A DNA stretch of 64,000 nucleotides from Paenibacillus tundrae (GTDB taxonomy: Bacteria; Bacillota; Bacilli; Paenibacillales; Paenibacillaceae): contig NZ_JAUSTI010000006.1 in the NCBI RefSeq assembly GCF_030812775.1, forward strand, positions 1 to 64,000, read 5' to 3'. Both the position numbers and the translations under genes were made by a program. Position 1 is the stretch's first letter, and each line of letters opens with the position of its first letter. A model generated the notes under the pieces. That model worked only from the letters and a program-made list of their open reading frames with translations. It did not search any database and was not told where the DNA came from. This document shows positions 19,193 through 28,093 of this stretch, piece after piece.

Positions 19193-19705
19193 TTGGATTT
19201 TAAAGAGTATATTCGTGTCATTCCTGACTTTCCACAACCGGGAATCAGCTTCAAGGACATTACGACATTGTTGAAGGATGGAGAAATGTACCGCAATGCA
19301 ATCAATGAGATCAAAACAATGGTTTCTGATCTGAAAATTGATGTGATTGCCGGACCTGAAGCACGTGGTTTCGTTGTGGGCGCCCCTCTGGCTTATGCTC
19401 TTGGTGTCGGTTTTGCTCCGATCCGTAAAAGCGGAAAATTGCCAGGAGAGACGATTGAAGTTGGATATGATCTCGAGTATGGCAAGGATACACTCGCTAT
19501 GCATACAGATGCGATCGAAAAGGGACAAAATGTTCTGATTGCGGACGATCTGCTTGCAACGGGTGGAACGATTGCGACTTCCATCAATTTGATTGAACAA
19601 CTGGGTGGTAAAGTTGTTGGTGCAGCCTTCCTAATTGAGCTTTCTGATCTGAATGGACGTGCCAAGTTGCCTGAAATTGATGTATTTACATTGATGAACT
19701 ACTAA
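19193..19705 (+). CDS. apt: Adenine phosphoribosyltransferase
   Basis: Apt makes AMP from adenine and phosphoribosyl pyrophosphate in purine salvage. The 170-residue length is exact for the family. The PRPP-binding motif [13 protein letters not shown] is at residues 114-126, the N-terminal [15 protein letters not shown] is typical, and [11 protein letters not shown] at about 77-87 is the flexible catalytic loop. TTG start with a strong TAGGAGGAG upstream. In the recJ-apt-relA neighbourhood conserved in Bacillales, here interrupted by a minus-strand permease. Confidence 0.96.
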   Translation: MDFKEYIRVIPDFPQPGISFKDITTLLKDGEMYRNAINEIKTMVSDLKIDVIAGPEARGFVVGAPLAYALGVGFAPIRKSGKLPGETIEVGYDLEYGKDTLAMHTDAIEKGQNVLIADDLLATGGTIATSINLIEQLGGKVVGAAFLIELSDLNGRAKLPEIDVFTLMNY

Positions 19706-19798
19706 GATTTCAGCGAAGAGCTTGCTGTGATTGAACATGAATTGGTTCTCCCGTTTCCCGGGAAATAATATACAGCATTAACTATTATAAAGAAGTAA

Positions 19799-19846
19799 AG
19801 AAGCCTGTTCCCTCATTCCTTGATGGTGTGAGAGAACAGGCTTTTT
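19799..19846 (+). terminator. Terminator between apt and the minus-strand permease
   Basis: AAGCCTGTTC-CCTCA pairs with TGAG-AGAACAGGCTT and is followed by TTTTT. It lies about 95 bases after apt. The A-rich left side (AAGAAGTAAAGAAG) could give some activity on the opposite strand for the convergent permease. Confidence 0.88.
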
Positions 19847-19910
19847 GCTTTTGATAAACGTTATACCTTCATAAAGGTAATTCGTGTCTAAGTATTATTT
19901 TGAACCGAAA

Positions 19911-21227
19911 TCAGTCTGGTGTTTTCTCTGTCAAAGGTTGATTCTCTGACTTATCGTTAGACCAGCCGATCACTTCAAACAGTTTGAATAGCAGGCTCAT
20001 AAATATACCAACAATTGTTGCAAGCGCCATACCTTTCAGATGAACACCATAGAAACTTACTTCGGTTCCACTTAGTCCAACCACGAGCACGATTGTTGTT
20101 AGAATTAGGTTTGTTGGTTTTGTGAAATCAACTTTCTGTTCAACCAGAATACGCAATCCAGATGCGGCAATGACACCGAACAGAAGCAGGGAAACACCGC
20201 CCATAACTGGATCAGGAATATTGGCAATTAAAGCCGAAAATGTACCTGAGAAGGAAAGGATAATCGCGATGATGGCTGCGCCACCAATCACATAAATCGA
20301 GTATACTTTGGTTAAGGCCATAACGCCGATGTTCTCACCATAGGTTGTGTTTGGAGTAGATCCAACAAAACCAGACAGAATGGTGGAGACACCGTTTCCG
20401 AGTAGGGAGCGATGCAGTCCAGGGTCTTTGGACAGATCCTTACCTACAATACTGCTCGTTACAAGCAAGTGACCGATATGTTCTACAATAACAACGAGAG
20501 CCACAGGTAGAATCGTTAGGATGACCGACCAATCAAACGTGGGTGTAGTGATCGTTGGTAGAGATACAATGCTGGCATCAGCAATCTTCTCCGTCTCAAC
20601 AGCCTTCATGACGAAACCGAGTGCATAACCTGTCACAATTCCGATCAAAATGTGAATGATTTTGGGGAATCCACGGAACGTTACGGCACCTATAACAGTG
20701 ATGCCCAAAGTGACCATGGATAATATAATTGGTTTAGCTTGTGGAACCCAGTCAGGGTTCTTGAGAGGTTCTGGGTTAATTAGCCCAGCCATTCCGGCTG
20801 CAACAGGAATGAGCTCTAACCCGATTAACGCTACAATTGCACCCATAGCTGCTGGTGGAAAGACAACGTTAATCCAACCTGTGCCAGCATATTTAATAAT
20901 GAGAGCTACAAGGCAGAACACGATACCTGTGATGATAAAAGCACCAAGAGCCATTGAATATCCGTTGCCTGGATGAGTGAGCAAGACAGACTGTACTGGT
21001 GCAATAAATGCAAAACTGGAACCGAGGTACGCAGGGATCTTTCCCTTACACATGAGTATGTACAGTAATGTACCAATACCGTTCATCAGCAAGATCATAC
21101 TTGGATCGACACCGAAGAGATTCGGCACAAGCACCGTACTTCCAAACATGGCGAACAAATGCTGAAGGCTTAGCAGTGAACCTGAGCCGAGCGGCATCTT
21201 TTGATTAACCTGAATTTCGCGTTGCAC
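19911..21227 (-). CDS. uraA: Uracil permease, NCS2 family (UraA/PyrP-like)
   Basis: NCS2 permeases take up nucleobases with protons. The 438-residue protein has about 14 membrane segments. VIVEHIGHLLVTSSIVGKD holds the conserved E-H substrate motif of the eighth helix, and GSTPNTTYGENIGVMALTKVYS is the signature of the uracil branch rather than xanthine permeases. I start at the GTG with AAGGAG eleven bases upstream, giving MQREIQVNQKMPLG; a TTG 30 bases earlier is possible but overlaps the ribosome site. It is divergent from relA and convergent with apt, and is an insertion relative to B. subtilis. No PyrR-type attenuator is evident in its 5' region. Confidence 0.88.
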   Translation of the reverse strand: MQREIQVNQKMPLGSGSLLSLQHLFAMFGSTVLVPNLFGVDPSMILLMNGIGTLLYILMCKGKIPAYLGSSFAFIAPVQSVLLTHPGNGYSMALGAFIITGIVFCLVALIIKYAGTGWINVVFPPAAMGAIVALIGLELIPVAAGMAGLINPEPLKNPDWVPQAKPIILSMVTLGITVIGAVTFRGFPKIIHILIGIVTGYALGFVMKAVETEKIADASIVSLPTITTPTFDWSVILTILPVALVVIVEHIGHLLVTSSIVGKDLSKDPGLHRSLLGNGVSTILSGFVGSTPNTTYGENIGVMALTKVYSIYVIGGAAIIAIILSFSGTFSALIANIPDPVMGGVSLLLFGVIAASGLRILVEQKVDFTKPTNLILTTIVLVVGLSGTEVSFYGVHLKGMALATIVGIFMSLLFKLFEVIGWSNDKSENQPLTEKTPD

Positions 21228-21495
21228 TGAATGTTCATCTCCTTTTCCGAAACACAAACTTTCAATAGATTACAGAGTTTCTCTTAATTAAGCAATAACA
21301 TTTTGTATAATAGCTTGGGTTTGAGGTGTTTTTTTATACTTTATATTCTATTTCAGCTAGGATCGGGAATAATAATATAGAGGCAATACCCATTTTTCTT
21401 CGATTAAACCGAACATTTACAGGAAGCGTAAGCATGGGAACAGCATACATATTTTCACCTAAAAAAATGGAAAACTTACTCTTATTCGTCAGCAG

Positions 21496-21524
21496 TTGAC
21501 GGGAAACGGGTGAAGCGTCATAAT
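21496..21524 (+). promoter_or_regulatory. Sigma-A promoter of relA
   Basis: TTGACG, exactly 17 bases, then CATAAT. The predicted start point near 21531 gives a leader of about 80 bases that includes the hairpin at 21546-21577. The upstream part of the relA-permease gap (21258-21495) has scattered AT-rich tracts but no gene I trust. Confidence 0.75.
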
Positions 21525-21545
21525 TATAGGAAATTACTTTTACGG

Positions 21546-21577
21546 GGAACCTGTGTTCATGCAATGTCACGGGTTCC
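21546..21577 (+). promoter_or_regulatory. Leader hairpin of relA
   Basis: GGAACCTGTG pairs with CACGGGTTCC over ten pairs (one G-U) around a 12-base loop. It is followed by ATTTTGTATAG, a weak T tract, 33 bases before the relA start. It could be an attenuator, a partial terminator or an mRNA-stabilising stem. Confidence 0.5.
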
Positions 21578-21610
21578 ATTTTGTATAGAAAGGACACGGA
21601 ACAGATCAGA

Positions 21611-23788
21611 ATGGGCATAGAGCAATTACTCGAGAAGGCCGGAGCCTACATCAAAGAACCTGATTTGGTGCGCATACGTGAAGCTTACGAATTTGCGGAT
21701 CAGGCACATCACGGACAGACGCGAAAATCAGGAGAACCTTATATTCTGCATCCGCTTGCGGTTGCCGATATTGTTGTGAACATGCAGATGGATACCATCT
21801 CCATTATTGCAGCGCTTCTTCATGATGTAGTAGAAGACACTACGGTGTCCCTTGAAGAAATTCGCAATCATTTTGGCAATACGTGTGCTATGCTTGTTGA
21901 CGGCTTGACGAAGCTGGAACGAATTCAGTTCCGCTCCAAAGAAGAGCAACAGAACGAAAACTATCGTAAGATGTTTATCGCTATGGCGCAGGACATTCGT
22001 GTAATCGTCATTAAATTAGCGGACCGTCTTCATAATATGCGGACGTTAAAATTTCAATCGGAAGAAAGCCAGCGCCGAATCTCGTATGAGACGTTGGAAA
22101 TTTTCTGTCCAATTGCGAACCGTCTAGGTATCTCTGCAATCAAATGGGAAATGGAGGACATCGCCCTCCGTTATTTGAATCCGCAGCAATACTACCGCAT
22201 TGCGAATCTGATGCACAAGAAGCGTGCAGAACGAGAGCAATATATTGATACGGTTATGGACGGAATCACGAGCAAGCTGGAAGAGATGGGAATTCAGGCA
22301 GACCTATCAGGTCGTCCAAAACATATCTACAGCGTGTTTAAGAAAATGACAACGAAAAATAAACAATTCAATGAGATATATGACCTGCTTGCTATCCGTA
22401 TTATTGTGGATAATATTAAGGACTGTTATGCGACGCTCGGCATTATACACACCTTATGGAAACCGATGCCAGGACGGTTCAAAGATTATATCGCCATGCC
22501 GAAAGCGAACATGTATCAATCCTTGCATACAACGGTCGTTGGTCCTAATGGTGAACCAACCGAGGTTCAGATCAGAACCTGGGATATGCACCGTACGGCT
22601 GAATTTGGTATCGCTGCCCACTGGGCGTACAAGGAAGGCGTGGCTTCAGGCAACAATTTTGAAGACAAAATTACGTTCTTCCGCGAGATCCTCGAACTTC
22701 AAAATGAGGCTCAAGATGCATCAGAGTTTGTGGAATCGCTCAAAATGGACTTTTTCTCTGATCTCGTGTTTGTATTTACACCGAAGGGAGAAGTCATTGA
22801 ACTTCCAACAGGTTCTGTTCCACTTGATTTTGCCTACAGGATTCATACGGAAGTAGGTAATCGTACGATTGGAGCTAAGGTGAATGGTCGCATTGTACCA
22901 CTTGATTATCACCTGAAGACCGGCGATATTATTGAAATTTTGACGTCCAAGCATTCGTATGGTCCGAGTCAGGACTGGCTCAAAATCGCCAAATCGTCCC
23001 ATGCGCGAGCGAAAATCAAGCAATGGTTCAAGAAGGAACGGCGTGAAGAGAATGTGGAAAAAGGACGCGAGAGCTGTGAACGTGAGCTCAAACGTATGGG
23101 GCTTGATCCATCTGCTTGGATGACGGACGACAAGTTGCAGGAAGCAGCCAAAAAATACGCATTTAACGACATTGACGATATGCTTGCAGCTGTCGGGTTC
23201 GGCGGAATTACGGCTGCGCAGATTGTGACCAAAGCAACGGAGAAGCTGCGTAAAGAGCAGGAAGAATCCAGCTTACTGGAACTGAATTCCGAGATGCGCG
23301 AATTGAAGCCTGCACCAGAACGCAAAAATCGTCCGACCAATGGTATTCGTGTCAAAGGAATAGATAATCTGCTTGTTCGTTTTGCCCGCTGTTGCAACCC
23401 TGTGCCTGGAGATGAAATTATCGGATATGTTACACGTGGACGTGGCGTTTCTGTCCATCGTAGCGATTGTCCCAATATTCCAACTAGTGCAGATGGGGAA
23501 GAAGCAGCACGTGTCATTGAGGTCGAGTGGGAAGAGAATATTGAAGCGAGCTACAGTGTGGATATCGAAATTACAGGTCATGATCGTAATGGCTTGCTTA
23601 ATGAGGTGCTTCAAGCTGTCTCCGAAAGTAAAACGAATATTTCTGCCGTTACTGGACGGACAGACAAAAATAAATTAGCGTTGGTGCATGTCACTATTTT
23701 GATTCGGAATACAGAACATCTGCATGCCGTAGTAGAACGAATCAAACGGGTGAAGGATGTCTATTCAGTGCACCGGATTATGCAATAA
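21611..23788 (+). CDS. relA: Bifunctional (p)ppGpp synthetase/hydrolase Rel
   Basis: Rel makes and degrades the alarmone (p)ppGpp in the stringent response. The 725-residue protein has an N-terminal hydrolase HD domain with HPLAVADIV and LLHDVVEDT (about residues 45-80), so both activities are expected. The synthetase domain shows GRPKHIYSVFKKM and DLLAIRIIVDN (about 235-270) and the MPKANMYQSLHTTV segment; TGS (about 385-450), a zinc-finger/helical region with RFARCCNPVPGDEI near 600, and a C-terminal ACT domain follow. Start at ATG encoding MGIEQLLEK; the frame extends ten codons further but without a ribosome site. dtd follows after 12 bases. Confidence 0.96.
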   Translation: MGIEQLLEKAGAYIKEPDLVRIREAYEFADQAHHGQTRKSGEPYILHPLAVADIVVNMQMDTISIIAALLHDVVEDTTVSLEEIRNHFGNTCAMLVDGLTKLERIQFRSKEEQQNENYRKMFIAMAQDIRVIVIKLADRLHNMRTLKFQSEESQRRISYETLEIFCPIANRLGISAIKWEMEDIALRYLNPQQYYRIANLMHKKRAEREQYIDTVMDGITSKLEEMGIQADLSGRPKHIYSVFKKMTTKNKQFNEIYDLLAIRIIVDNIKDCYATLGIIHTLWKPMPGRFKDYIAMPKANMYQSLHTTVVGPNGEPTEVQIRTWDMHRTAEFGIAAHWAYKEGVASGNNFEDKITFFREILELQNEAQDASEFVESLKMDFFSDLVFVFTPKGEVIELPTGSVPLDFAYRIHTEVGNRTIGAKVNGRIVPLDYHLKTGDIIEILTSKHSYGPSQDWLKIAKSSHARAKIKQWFKKERREENVEKGRESCERELKRMGLDPSAWMTDDKLQEAAKKYAFNDIDDMLAAVGFGGITAAQIVTKATEKLRKEQEESSLLELNSEMRELKPAPERKNRPTNGIRVKGIDNLLVRFARCCNPVPGDEIIGYVTRGRGVSVHRSDCPNIPTSADGEEAARVIEVEWEENIEASYSVDIEITGHDRNGLLNEVLQAVSESKTNISAVTGRTDKNKLALVHVTILIRNTEHLHAVVERIKRVKDVYSVHRIMQ

Positions 23789-23800
23789 GGAGCCTATGCA

Positions 23801-24256
23801 ATGAGAGTGCTTGTGCAACGCTGTAAAGAGGCTCAGGTTACTGTGGATCATGAGTTGACGGGACGGATTGAGTCAGGGTTAATGCTGCTCGTTGGCATTA
23901 CGCATGAAGATACGGAAAAGGACGCCCAGTATTTGGCTGACAAAGTTGCAGGACTTCGTATTTTTGAAGATGAGCAGGAGAAGATGAATCTTAGCCTCAT
24001 GGATGTGGGCGGAGCCGTGTTATCTGTGTCTCAATTTACGCTATATGGCGACTGCCGCAAAGGAAAACGTCCAAGCTTCGCTGCTGCAGCTAAACCAGAT
24101 GTAGCTGAAACGTTATATGAGCTGTTCAATCAGTTGCTGCGGGATAAAGGCATTCAAGTGGAAACAGGGCGTTTCGGCGCTATGATGGATGTGACCTTCA
24201 CGAATTGGGGGCCAGTCACCTTAATGCTTGAAAGTCCTAGTAATCCTAGCTCGTGA
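23801..24256 (+). CDS. dtd: D-aminoacyl-tRNA deacylase
   Basis: Dtd removes D-amino acids (and glycine from tRNA-Ala) wrongly attached to tRNA. The 151-residue protein has both signature motifs at the dimer active site: [17 protein letters not shown] near residue 76 and NWGPVT near residue 138, the Gly-cis-Pro motif region. AAGGAGCC precedes the ATG. It is in an operon with relA, as is common in Firmicutes. Confidence 0.96.
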   Translation: MRVLVQRCKEAQVTVDHELTGRIESGLMLLVGITHEDTEKDAQYLADKVAGLRIFEDEQEKMNLSLMDVGGAVLSVSQFTLYGDCRKGKRPSFAAAAKPDVAETLYELFNQLLRDKGIQVETGRFGAMMDVTFTNWGPVTLMLESPSNPSS

Positions 24257-24335
24257 GCATAATGAGATCGTAATCTGGTCATAATGTAGGATATCCAACC
24301 GATGAAATTTATTGTCAAAGGAGTATCCTGCCATT

Positions 24336-24503
24336 ATGCGTCAATCTGTCAAGGAAACACGATCACGCATTGAACCCTTACTTCTACCAGGGAATTTATA
24401 TGAATCGCTTCAACTTGCCCGTGCAGCTGCTGAATATGCTTCAACAGTGTGGGCGCTGGAGAACGCAGACAAAGGGGAGCAGAGCAGGCTTCCACGTAGC
24501 TGA
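24336..24503 (+). CDS. Possible small protein of unknown function
   Basis: A 55-codon frame starts at an ATG 12 bases after AAAGGAG and ends before a strong terminator, in the operon-like position behind dtd. The peptide is hydrophilic, with a plausible amphipathic helix (YESLQLARAAAEYASTVWALE). No homologue is recognised. A second frame overlaps it, so chance is possible. The rest of this 590-base gap holds a terminator and an inverted repeat. Confidence 0.35.
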   Translation: MRQSVKETRSRIEPLLLPGNLYESLQLARAAAEYASTVWALENADKGEQSRLPRS

Positions 24504-24588
24504 GTTAAGTGAATCTTGCATGGCACATAGAAGTGAGCCTGAAACGGACTCTTGAACGGAATTCTGTTTGAAAATGACAAACCTATAA

Positions 24589-24626
24589 AGAAGACCTGAT
24601 TTATGTTATATGAATCAGGTCTTTTT
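24589..24626 (+). terminator. Terminator after dtd / small ORF
   Basis: AAAGACCTGATT pairs with AATCAGGTCTTT around a loop of about 13 bases, followed by five T. Confidence 0.92.
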
Positions 24627-24687
24627 GGTATGGCGGTGAAAGATACGTTCGGAACATCCAGATCGTCGCGAAAGAAATGAAAACGAA

Positions 24688-24721
24688 TTGTTATAAACGC
24701 CCTTAGTTAGGGTAATAACAA
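24688..24721 (+). promoter_or_regulatory. Inverted repeat overlapping a sigma-B-like promoter
   Basis: Outer arms TTGTTAT and ATAACAA enclose inner arms CCCT and AGGG. The same bases contain GTTATA, 14 bases, GGGTAA, which resembles the sigma-B pattern GTTTAA / GGGTAT (four and five matches of six). It lies about 130 bases before a general-stress-protein gene whose B. subtilis relative is sigma-B controlled. Whether it is an operator, promoter or both cannot be told from sequence. Confidence 0.4.
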
Positions 24722-24847
24722 AACGAGGCGCAGGGATGCGCCAAGTCATACGACAACTTAACGGGTAAAGAACAGAGATGATAGACATACAGTTCTGCAG
24801 AACCCCGATTTCAAGAAATTTCGAACACGGAAAGGAGAACGTACGTT

Positions 24848-25354
24848 ATGAGTAAAGTTGCTTTTTTATTGGCGAATGATTTTGAAGATTCGGAAATGCA
24901 GGTGCCATATGATGAAGTAAAAAAAGCCGGACATGATGTAGAAATCATCGGTTTGAAGGCTGGAGAATCGTTAAAAGGTAAGGGAGGAAAAGTGACCTAT
25001 ACCTCCGATAAGGCGATCTCAGAAGTCTCTTCATCCGATTATGACGCGGTAGTTATACCTGGTGGCTCTTCCCCTGAAAATCTGCGGACAGATGCAAACA
25101 TTTTGAAGTTTGTAACGGAGATCAATAGTGCGAAGAAACCTATTGCGGCGATCTGCCATGGTCCACAGATTTTGGCAAGTGCAGACTTGCTCAAAGGTCG
25201 TACCGTGACGGCTTATCCACCGCTTAAGGATGATATGGTGAATGCTGGGGCAGAATTTAAGGATCATGAAGCTGTAGTGGATGGGAACTATATTACATCC
25301 AGAACACCTGAAGATGAACCAGCATTTGTTCGTGAATTGTTGAAAGTCATTTAA
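24848..25354 (+). CDS. DJ-1/PfpI-family protein (general stress protein 18 / YfkM-like)
   Basis: This family includes glyoxalase III-type deglycases and stress proteins; the exact activity is unproven. The 168-residue protein has the nucleophile elbow AICHGPQ with C103 followed by H104, and the acidic residues of the FEDSE motif near residue 13. PGGSSPENLR (71-80) is the conserved oxyanion-side loop. AAAGGAG is upstream of the ATG. It stands alone behind a terminator and an inverted-repeat promoter region. A peptidase annotation would be less likely than a stress or deglycase role. Confidence 0.85.
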   Translation: MSKVAFLLANDFEDSEMQVPYDEVKKAGHDVEIIGLKAGESLKGKGGKVTYTSDKAISEVSSSDYDAVVIPGGSSPENLRTDANILKFVTEINSAKKPIAAICHGPQILASADLLKGRTVTAYPPLKDDMVNAGAEFKDHEAVVDGNYITSRTPEDEPAFVRELLKVI

Positions 25355-25450
25355 TCGCCATTAAATGAATGAGCCTTATGTAGTTTAGAACTCTAAACTA
25401 TATTTTAGCTTAGATACATGGCAGTTCAACTCGACAAAGGAGGGTTTGAC

Positions 25451-25900
25451 ATGGCAAAACATATTCAGGCGTATTTTCGAACAGAAGATGAGGCAGAGGG
25501 AGCAAGAATCTCACTTCAAGCGTATCGTACAGAGCATTTGGAAGTAGGACAACTGGATGGTGCAGTAGGCAGAAGTAATCGCATTCTAATACCTCTAGTG
25601 CCCTATACGACTACCGGCGCTACAGGAACCAGTGGAGGCGTTGGTGTGGGTACAGCACCTGGCGCTCCAGGGACTGGGAACGTTGTTCCAGTCATCGCGG
25701 ATGTAGACCGTGACAGGGAGACAGACCCACGTGATCGCGTTAATGAGGATGGAGATTTGTTAAATGCTGCGGATGTATCTCCGGGAGATTATAGTGATCT
25801 GCATTACGTTTTGTCTGCCAAAGTGAGCGATGAAGACTATGATGATATCGTTCATAAGCTTCGCTCTAACCATGCCTATGTAGAGGAAATGGACGAATAA
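25451..25900 (+). CDS. Protein of unknown function with split ferredoxin-like halves
   Basis: I do not recognise a named family with confidence. The 149-residue acidic protein has an N-terminal part (MAKHIQAYFRTEDEAEGARI) and a C-terminal part (HYVLSAKVSDEDYDDIVHKL) of alternating strand and helix. Between them lies a low-complexity Gly/Thr/Ala/Pro stretch (about residues 50-80). The N-terminal part recalls general stress protein 17M-type domains, in keeping with the neighbouring stress gene. ATG chosen because AAAGGAGG lies seven bases upstream. A terminator follows. Confidence 0.65.
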   Translation: MAKHIQAYFRTEDEAEGARISLQAYRTEHLEVGQLDGAVGRSNRILIPLVPYTTTGATGTSGGVGVGTAPGAPGTGNVVPVIADVDRDRETDPRDRVNEDGDLLNAADVSPGDYSDLHYVLSAKVSDEDYDDIVHKLRSNHAYVEEMDE

Positions 25901-25915
25901 CATATTCAAGGCTAG

Positions 25916-25958
25916 CAAGCCCCTGTAACGTCTGACTTTCAGGCATTGCAGGGGCTTT
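25916..25958 (+). terminator. Terminator after the 149-residue protein
   Basis: AAGCCCCTG pairs with CAGGGGCTT around a loop of about 22 bases, followed by TGC and only few T. It is placed about 16 bases after the stop. Confidence 0.75.
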
Positions 25959-26089
25959 GCACATGTAAAATAGCTTGTTTATAAAGCGCTATCATTTTTG
26001 TAATATTACTGTAATATTAGTTACATAAGGCTTTAACATAGTGGGCTTATAATAACACACATGACCCCCTTTTTTTTATATATGATTTG

Positions 26090-26119
26090 AGCCCGCACAC
26101 CGTGTGCGGGCTTTTTTTT
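26090..26119 (+). terminator. Second strong terminator with no obvious gene in front
   Basis: AGCCCGCACAC and a near-perfect partner GTGTGCGGGCT enclose a two-base loop, followed by eight T. The preceding 130 bases hold TTTATAAAGCGC, a palindromic GTAATATTAC-like stretch and a TATAAT at 26048-26053 but no reading frame. A short untranslated transcript or a remnant of a lost gene are both possible. Confidence 0.85.
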
Positions 26120-26140
26120 GCTATCTTTTCAGGTTAACCC

Positions 26141-26169
26141 TTGACTTTAGCACTGCGGTTCATTACAAT
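26141..26169 (+). promoter_or_regulatory. Sigma-A promoter of the hisS T-box leader
   Basis: TTGACT, exactly 17 bases, then TACAAT. The predicted start near 26176 gives a leader of about 440 bases before hisS. Confidence 0.8.
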
Positions 26170-26175
26170 CAGGAA

Positions 26176-26572
26176 ATAATATTGACTCCAAACGTTAGAT
26201 TAGAGCGTTAAAGGACATATAACGATGATTTGATGACGGGACCAAGTACTCCGTACCCACATGACCAGAGAGGAATCCCCAGGCTGTAAGGATTCTCTTG
26301 ATGAGCGGACGAATGACTTCCCCGAGAACAGACTGCGAACACTCTGAGCTTCTTATGAGGTCAGTAGCAGACCTGCGCAGACGTGCGTTACACGTTGAGC
26401 GGAATGATTCTGTATGAATTCATACAAATGCACTTGTTGTATGACCAGGAGAATCACCTGAACGGCTAATGTTTCAGGTTTCCGAAATGTGGGTGGTACC
26501 ACGGGTGAATGTTAAACACAATCTCTCGTCCCTTTGTTTGCTGTATACAGCGACAGGGCGAGGGATTTTTTG
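26176..26572 (+). ncRNA. T-box riboswitch of hisS-aspS, aspartate specifier
   Basis: T-box leaders bind uncharged tRNA and switch a terminator off. Stem I is visible: AAGTA (loop E side) near 26245, the GGAATCC/GGATTC apical part with AGGCTGTAAG, and on the 3' side GAAT followed by the specifier GAC at 26315-26317, bracketed by helices GGGA/TCCC and TCCGT/GCGGA. GAC is an aspartate codon, so the sensor is tRNA-Asp rather than tRNA-His. The T-box core GGGTGGTACCACG is at 26491-26503. The terminator (26521-26572) pairs ATCTCTCGTCCC with GGGCGAGGGAT before six T. Confidence 0.92.
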
Positions 26573-26617
26573 TTATATAAAAGAACCAATTCATATCAAA
26601 AGCTGGAGGGATGAATG

Positions 26618-27868
26618 ATGGCTTTTCAAAAACCAACAGGTACACAGGATTTGTTGCCTGGCGTTGTAGAGAAATGGCAGTACGTAGAAGAAAAAGCACG
26701 TGACCTCTGCCGCCGCTTCAACTATCGTGAAATTCGCACTCCGATTTTCGAACAGACTTCTCTGTTTGTGCGAGGTGTTGGAGAGACGACGGATATTGTA
26801 GAGAAGGAAATGTATACGTTTGACGATAAGGGTAATCGAAGCATGACGCTTCGGCCCGAGGGAACTGCGGGCGTGGTGCGGGCTTATGTGGAGAATAAAA
26901 TCTATGGTGAACCGGATGTAAGCAAACTGTATTATATTGGTCCGATGTTCCGTTATGAGCGTCCACAGGCAGGGCGTCAGCGTCAGTTTCACCAGTTTGG
27001 CGTAGAGGCAATCGGAGCACTTGATCCAGCTATTGATGCAGAAGTCATTGCACTGGGATACCAATTGTGTGTAGAGCTTGGCTTGAAGGATGTCAAAGTC
27101 GAGATCAACTCCGTGGGCAATCCAACCAGTCGTGCGGCTTACCGCGAACAATTGCTGGGCTTCCTTAGACCGATGAAGGATACCCTCTGTAAAGATTGCC
27201 AATCTCGGATGGAGCGTAACCCACTGCGTGTGCTCGATTGCAAAGTAGATCAGGATAAATTCGTTGGTGCACCGTCCATTCTGGATAGTCTTGATGAAGA
27301 GTCCCTGAATCACTTTGCTAAGCTAAAAGCATATCTGGATGACTTCGGTGTAGACTATGCCGTGAACAATCGTCTCGTACGTGGACTGGATTATTATACG
27401 CTTACTGCTTTTGAGTTGAAGGCACAAGGTATTGGTGCAATTGATACTGTGGGTGGTGGTGGTCGATATAACGGTCTTGTCGGAGATATCGGCGGGCCAG
27501 ATCAGCCAGGGATTGGTTTCGGAATTGGTTTGGAGCGGATTCAGCTCATTCTGGAACACCAAAACATTGACGTTACCACACTTGCTCCGTTGGACGTTTA
27601 CTTTGTCGCTCTAGGCGAGGCAGCGGATCGTGAAGTGAACCGTCAGCTGTTCAAACTTCGCCAATCGGGCTTATCTGGAGAACGTGACTACCTCGGTCGT
27701 AAGATGAAAGCTCAGATGAAGTCGGCAGACCGCTTCAAAGCACGTTATACCGCCATTCTCGGTGATGATGAGCTGGAGCGCGGTGAGATTGCACTTAAAT
27801 CCATGGATACCGGTGAACAACAGACAGTGAAGCTTGAAGACTTGGTCACTGCAATCCAAGGTAAGTAA
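26618..27868 (+). CDS. hisS: Histidyl-tRNA synthetase
   Basis: HisRS is a class II synthetase that charges tRNA-His. The 416-residue protein has motif 2 in [12 protein letters not shown] (about 79-90), histidine-specific segments [12 protein letters not shown] and [15 protein letters not shown], and motif 3 [13 protein letters not shown]. The C-terminal anticodon-binding domain begins near residue 325. Two ATG codons are adjacent; the second gives [15 protein letters not shown] and seven bases spacing from GGAGGG. It is controlled by the T-box just upstream. aspS follows after 225 bases without its own T-box. Confidence 0.96.
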   Translation: MAFQKPTGTQDLLPGVVEKWQYVEEKARDLCRRFNYREIRTPIFEQTSLFVRGVGETTDIVEKEMYTFDDKGNRSMTLRPEGTAGVVRAYVENKIYGEPDVSKLYYIGPMFRYERPQAGRQRQFHQFGVEAIGALDPAIDAEVIALGYQLCVELGLKDVKVEINSVGNPTSRAAYREQLLGFLRPMKDTLCKDCQSRMERNPLRVLDCKVDQDKFVGAPSILDSLDEESLNHFAKLKAYLDDFGVDYAVNNRLVRGLDYYTLTAFELKAQGIGAIDTVGGGGRYNGLVGDIGGPDQPGIGFGIGLERIQLILEHQNIDVTTLAPLDVYFVALGEAADREVNRQLFKLRQSGLSGERDYLGRKMKAQMKSADRFKARYTAILGDDELERGEIALKSMDTGEQQTVKLEDLVTAIQGK

Positions 27869-28093
27869 AATTTTTTGAAACTGTATCCAATGCAACAAAA
27901 CATAAAAAGTAACATATGATCCGGCTATCTTACAGACGAACGTAGACTAAACACGATTTGATGTGAAAGGTTAAGTAATTCTGTAAGAGCAACGCCTTTT
28001 CAATAAAATAGTCTTCACACAACCGCACTGGTGATAACGGGATCTGCCTGCTATCAACACAGAACGGAAATTCACATAATGAGGAGTTTGGTT

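Noticed and set aside
21334..21618. 94-codon minus-strand frame between the uracil permease and relA
   Set aside because: It covers the relA promoter and leader hairpin, has no ribosome-binding site, and its composition is not protein-like.
26466..26699. 77-codon minus-strand frame before hisS
   Set aside because: It is antisense to the T-box core and the hisS start and has no ribosome site.
27869..28093. Second T-box or separate promoter before aspS
   Set aside because: No GGGTGG-type core, no terminator and no good promoter are present in the gap; aspS most likely shares the hisS leader.
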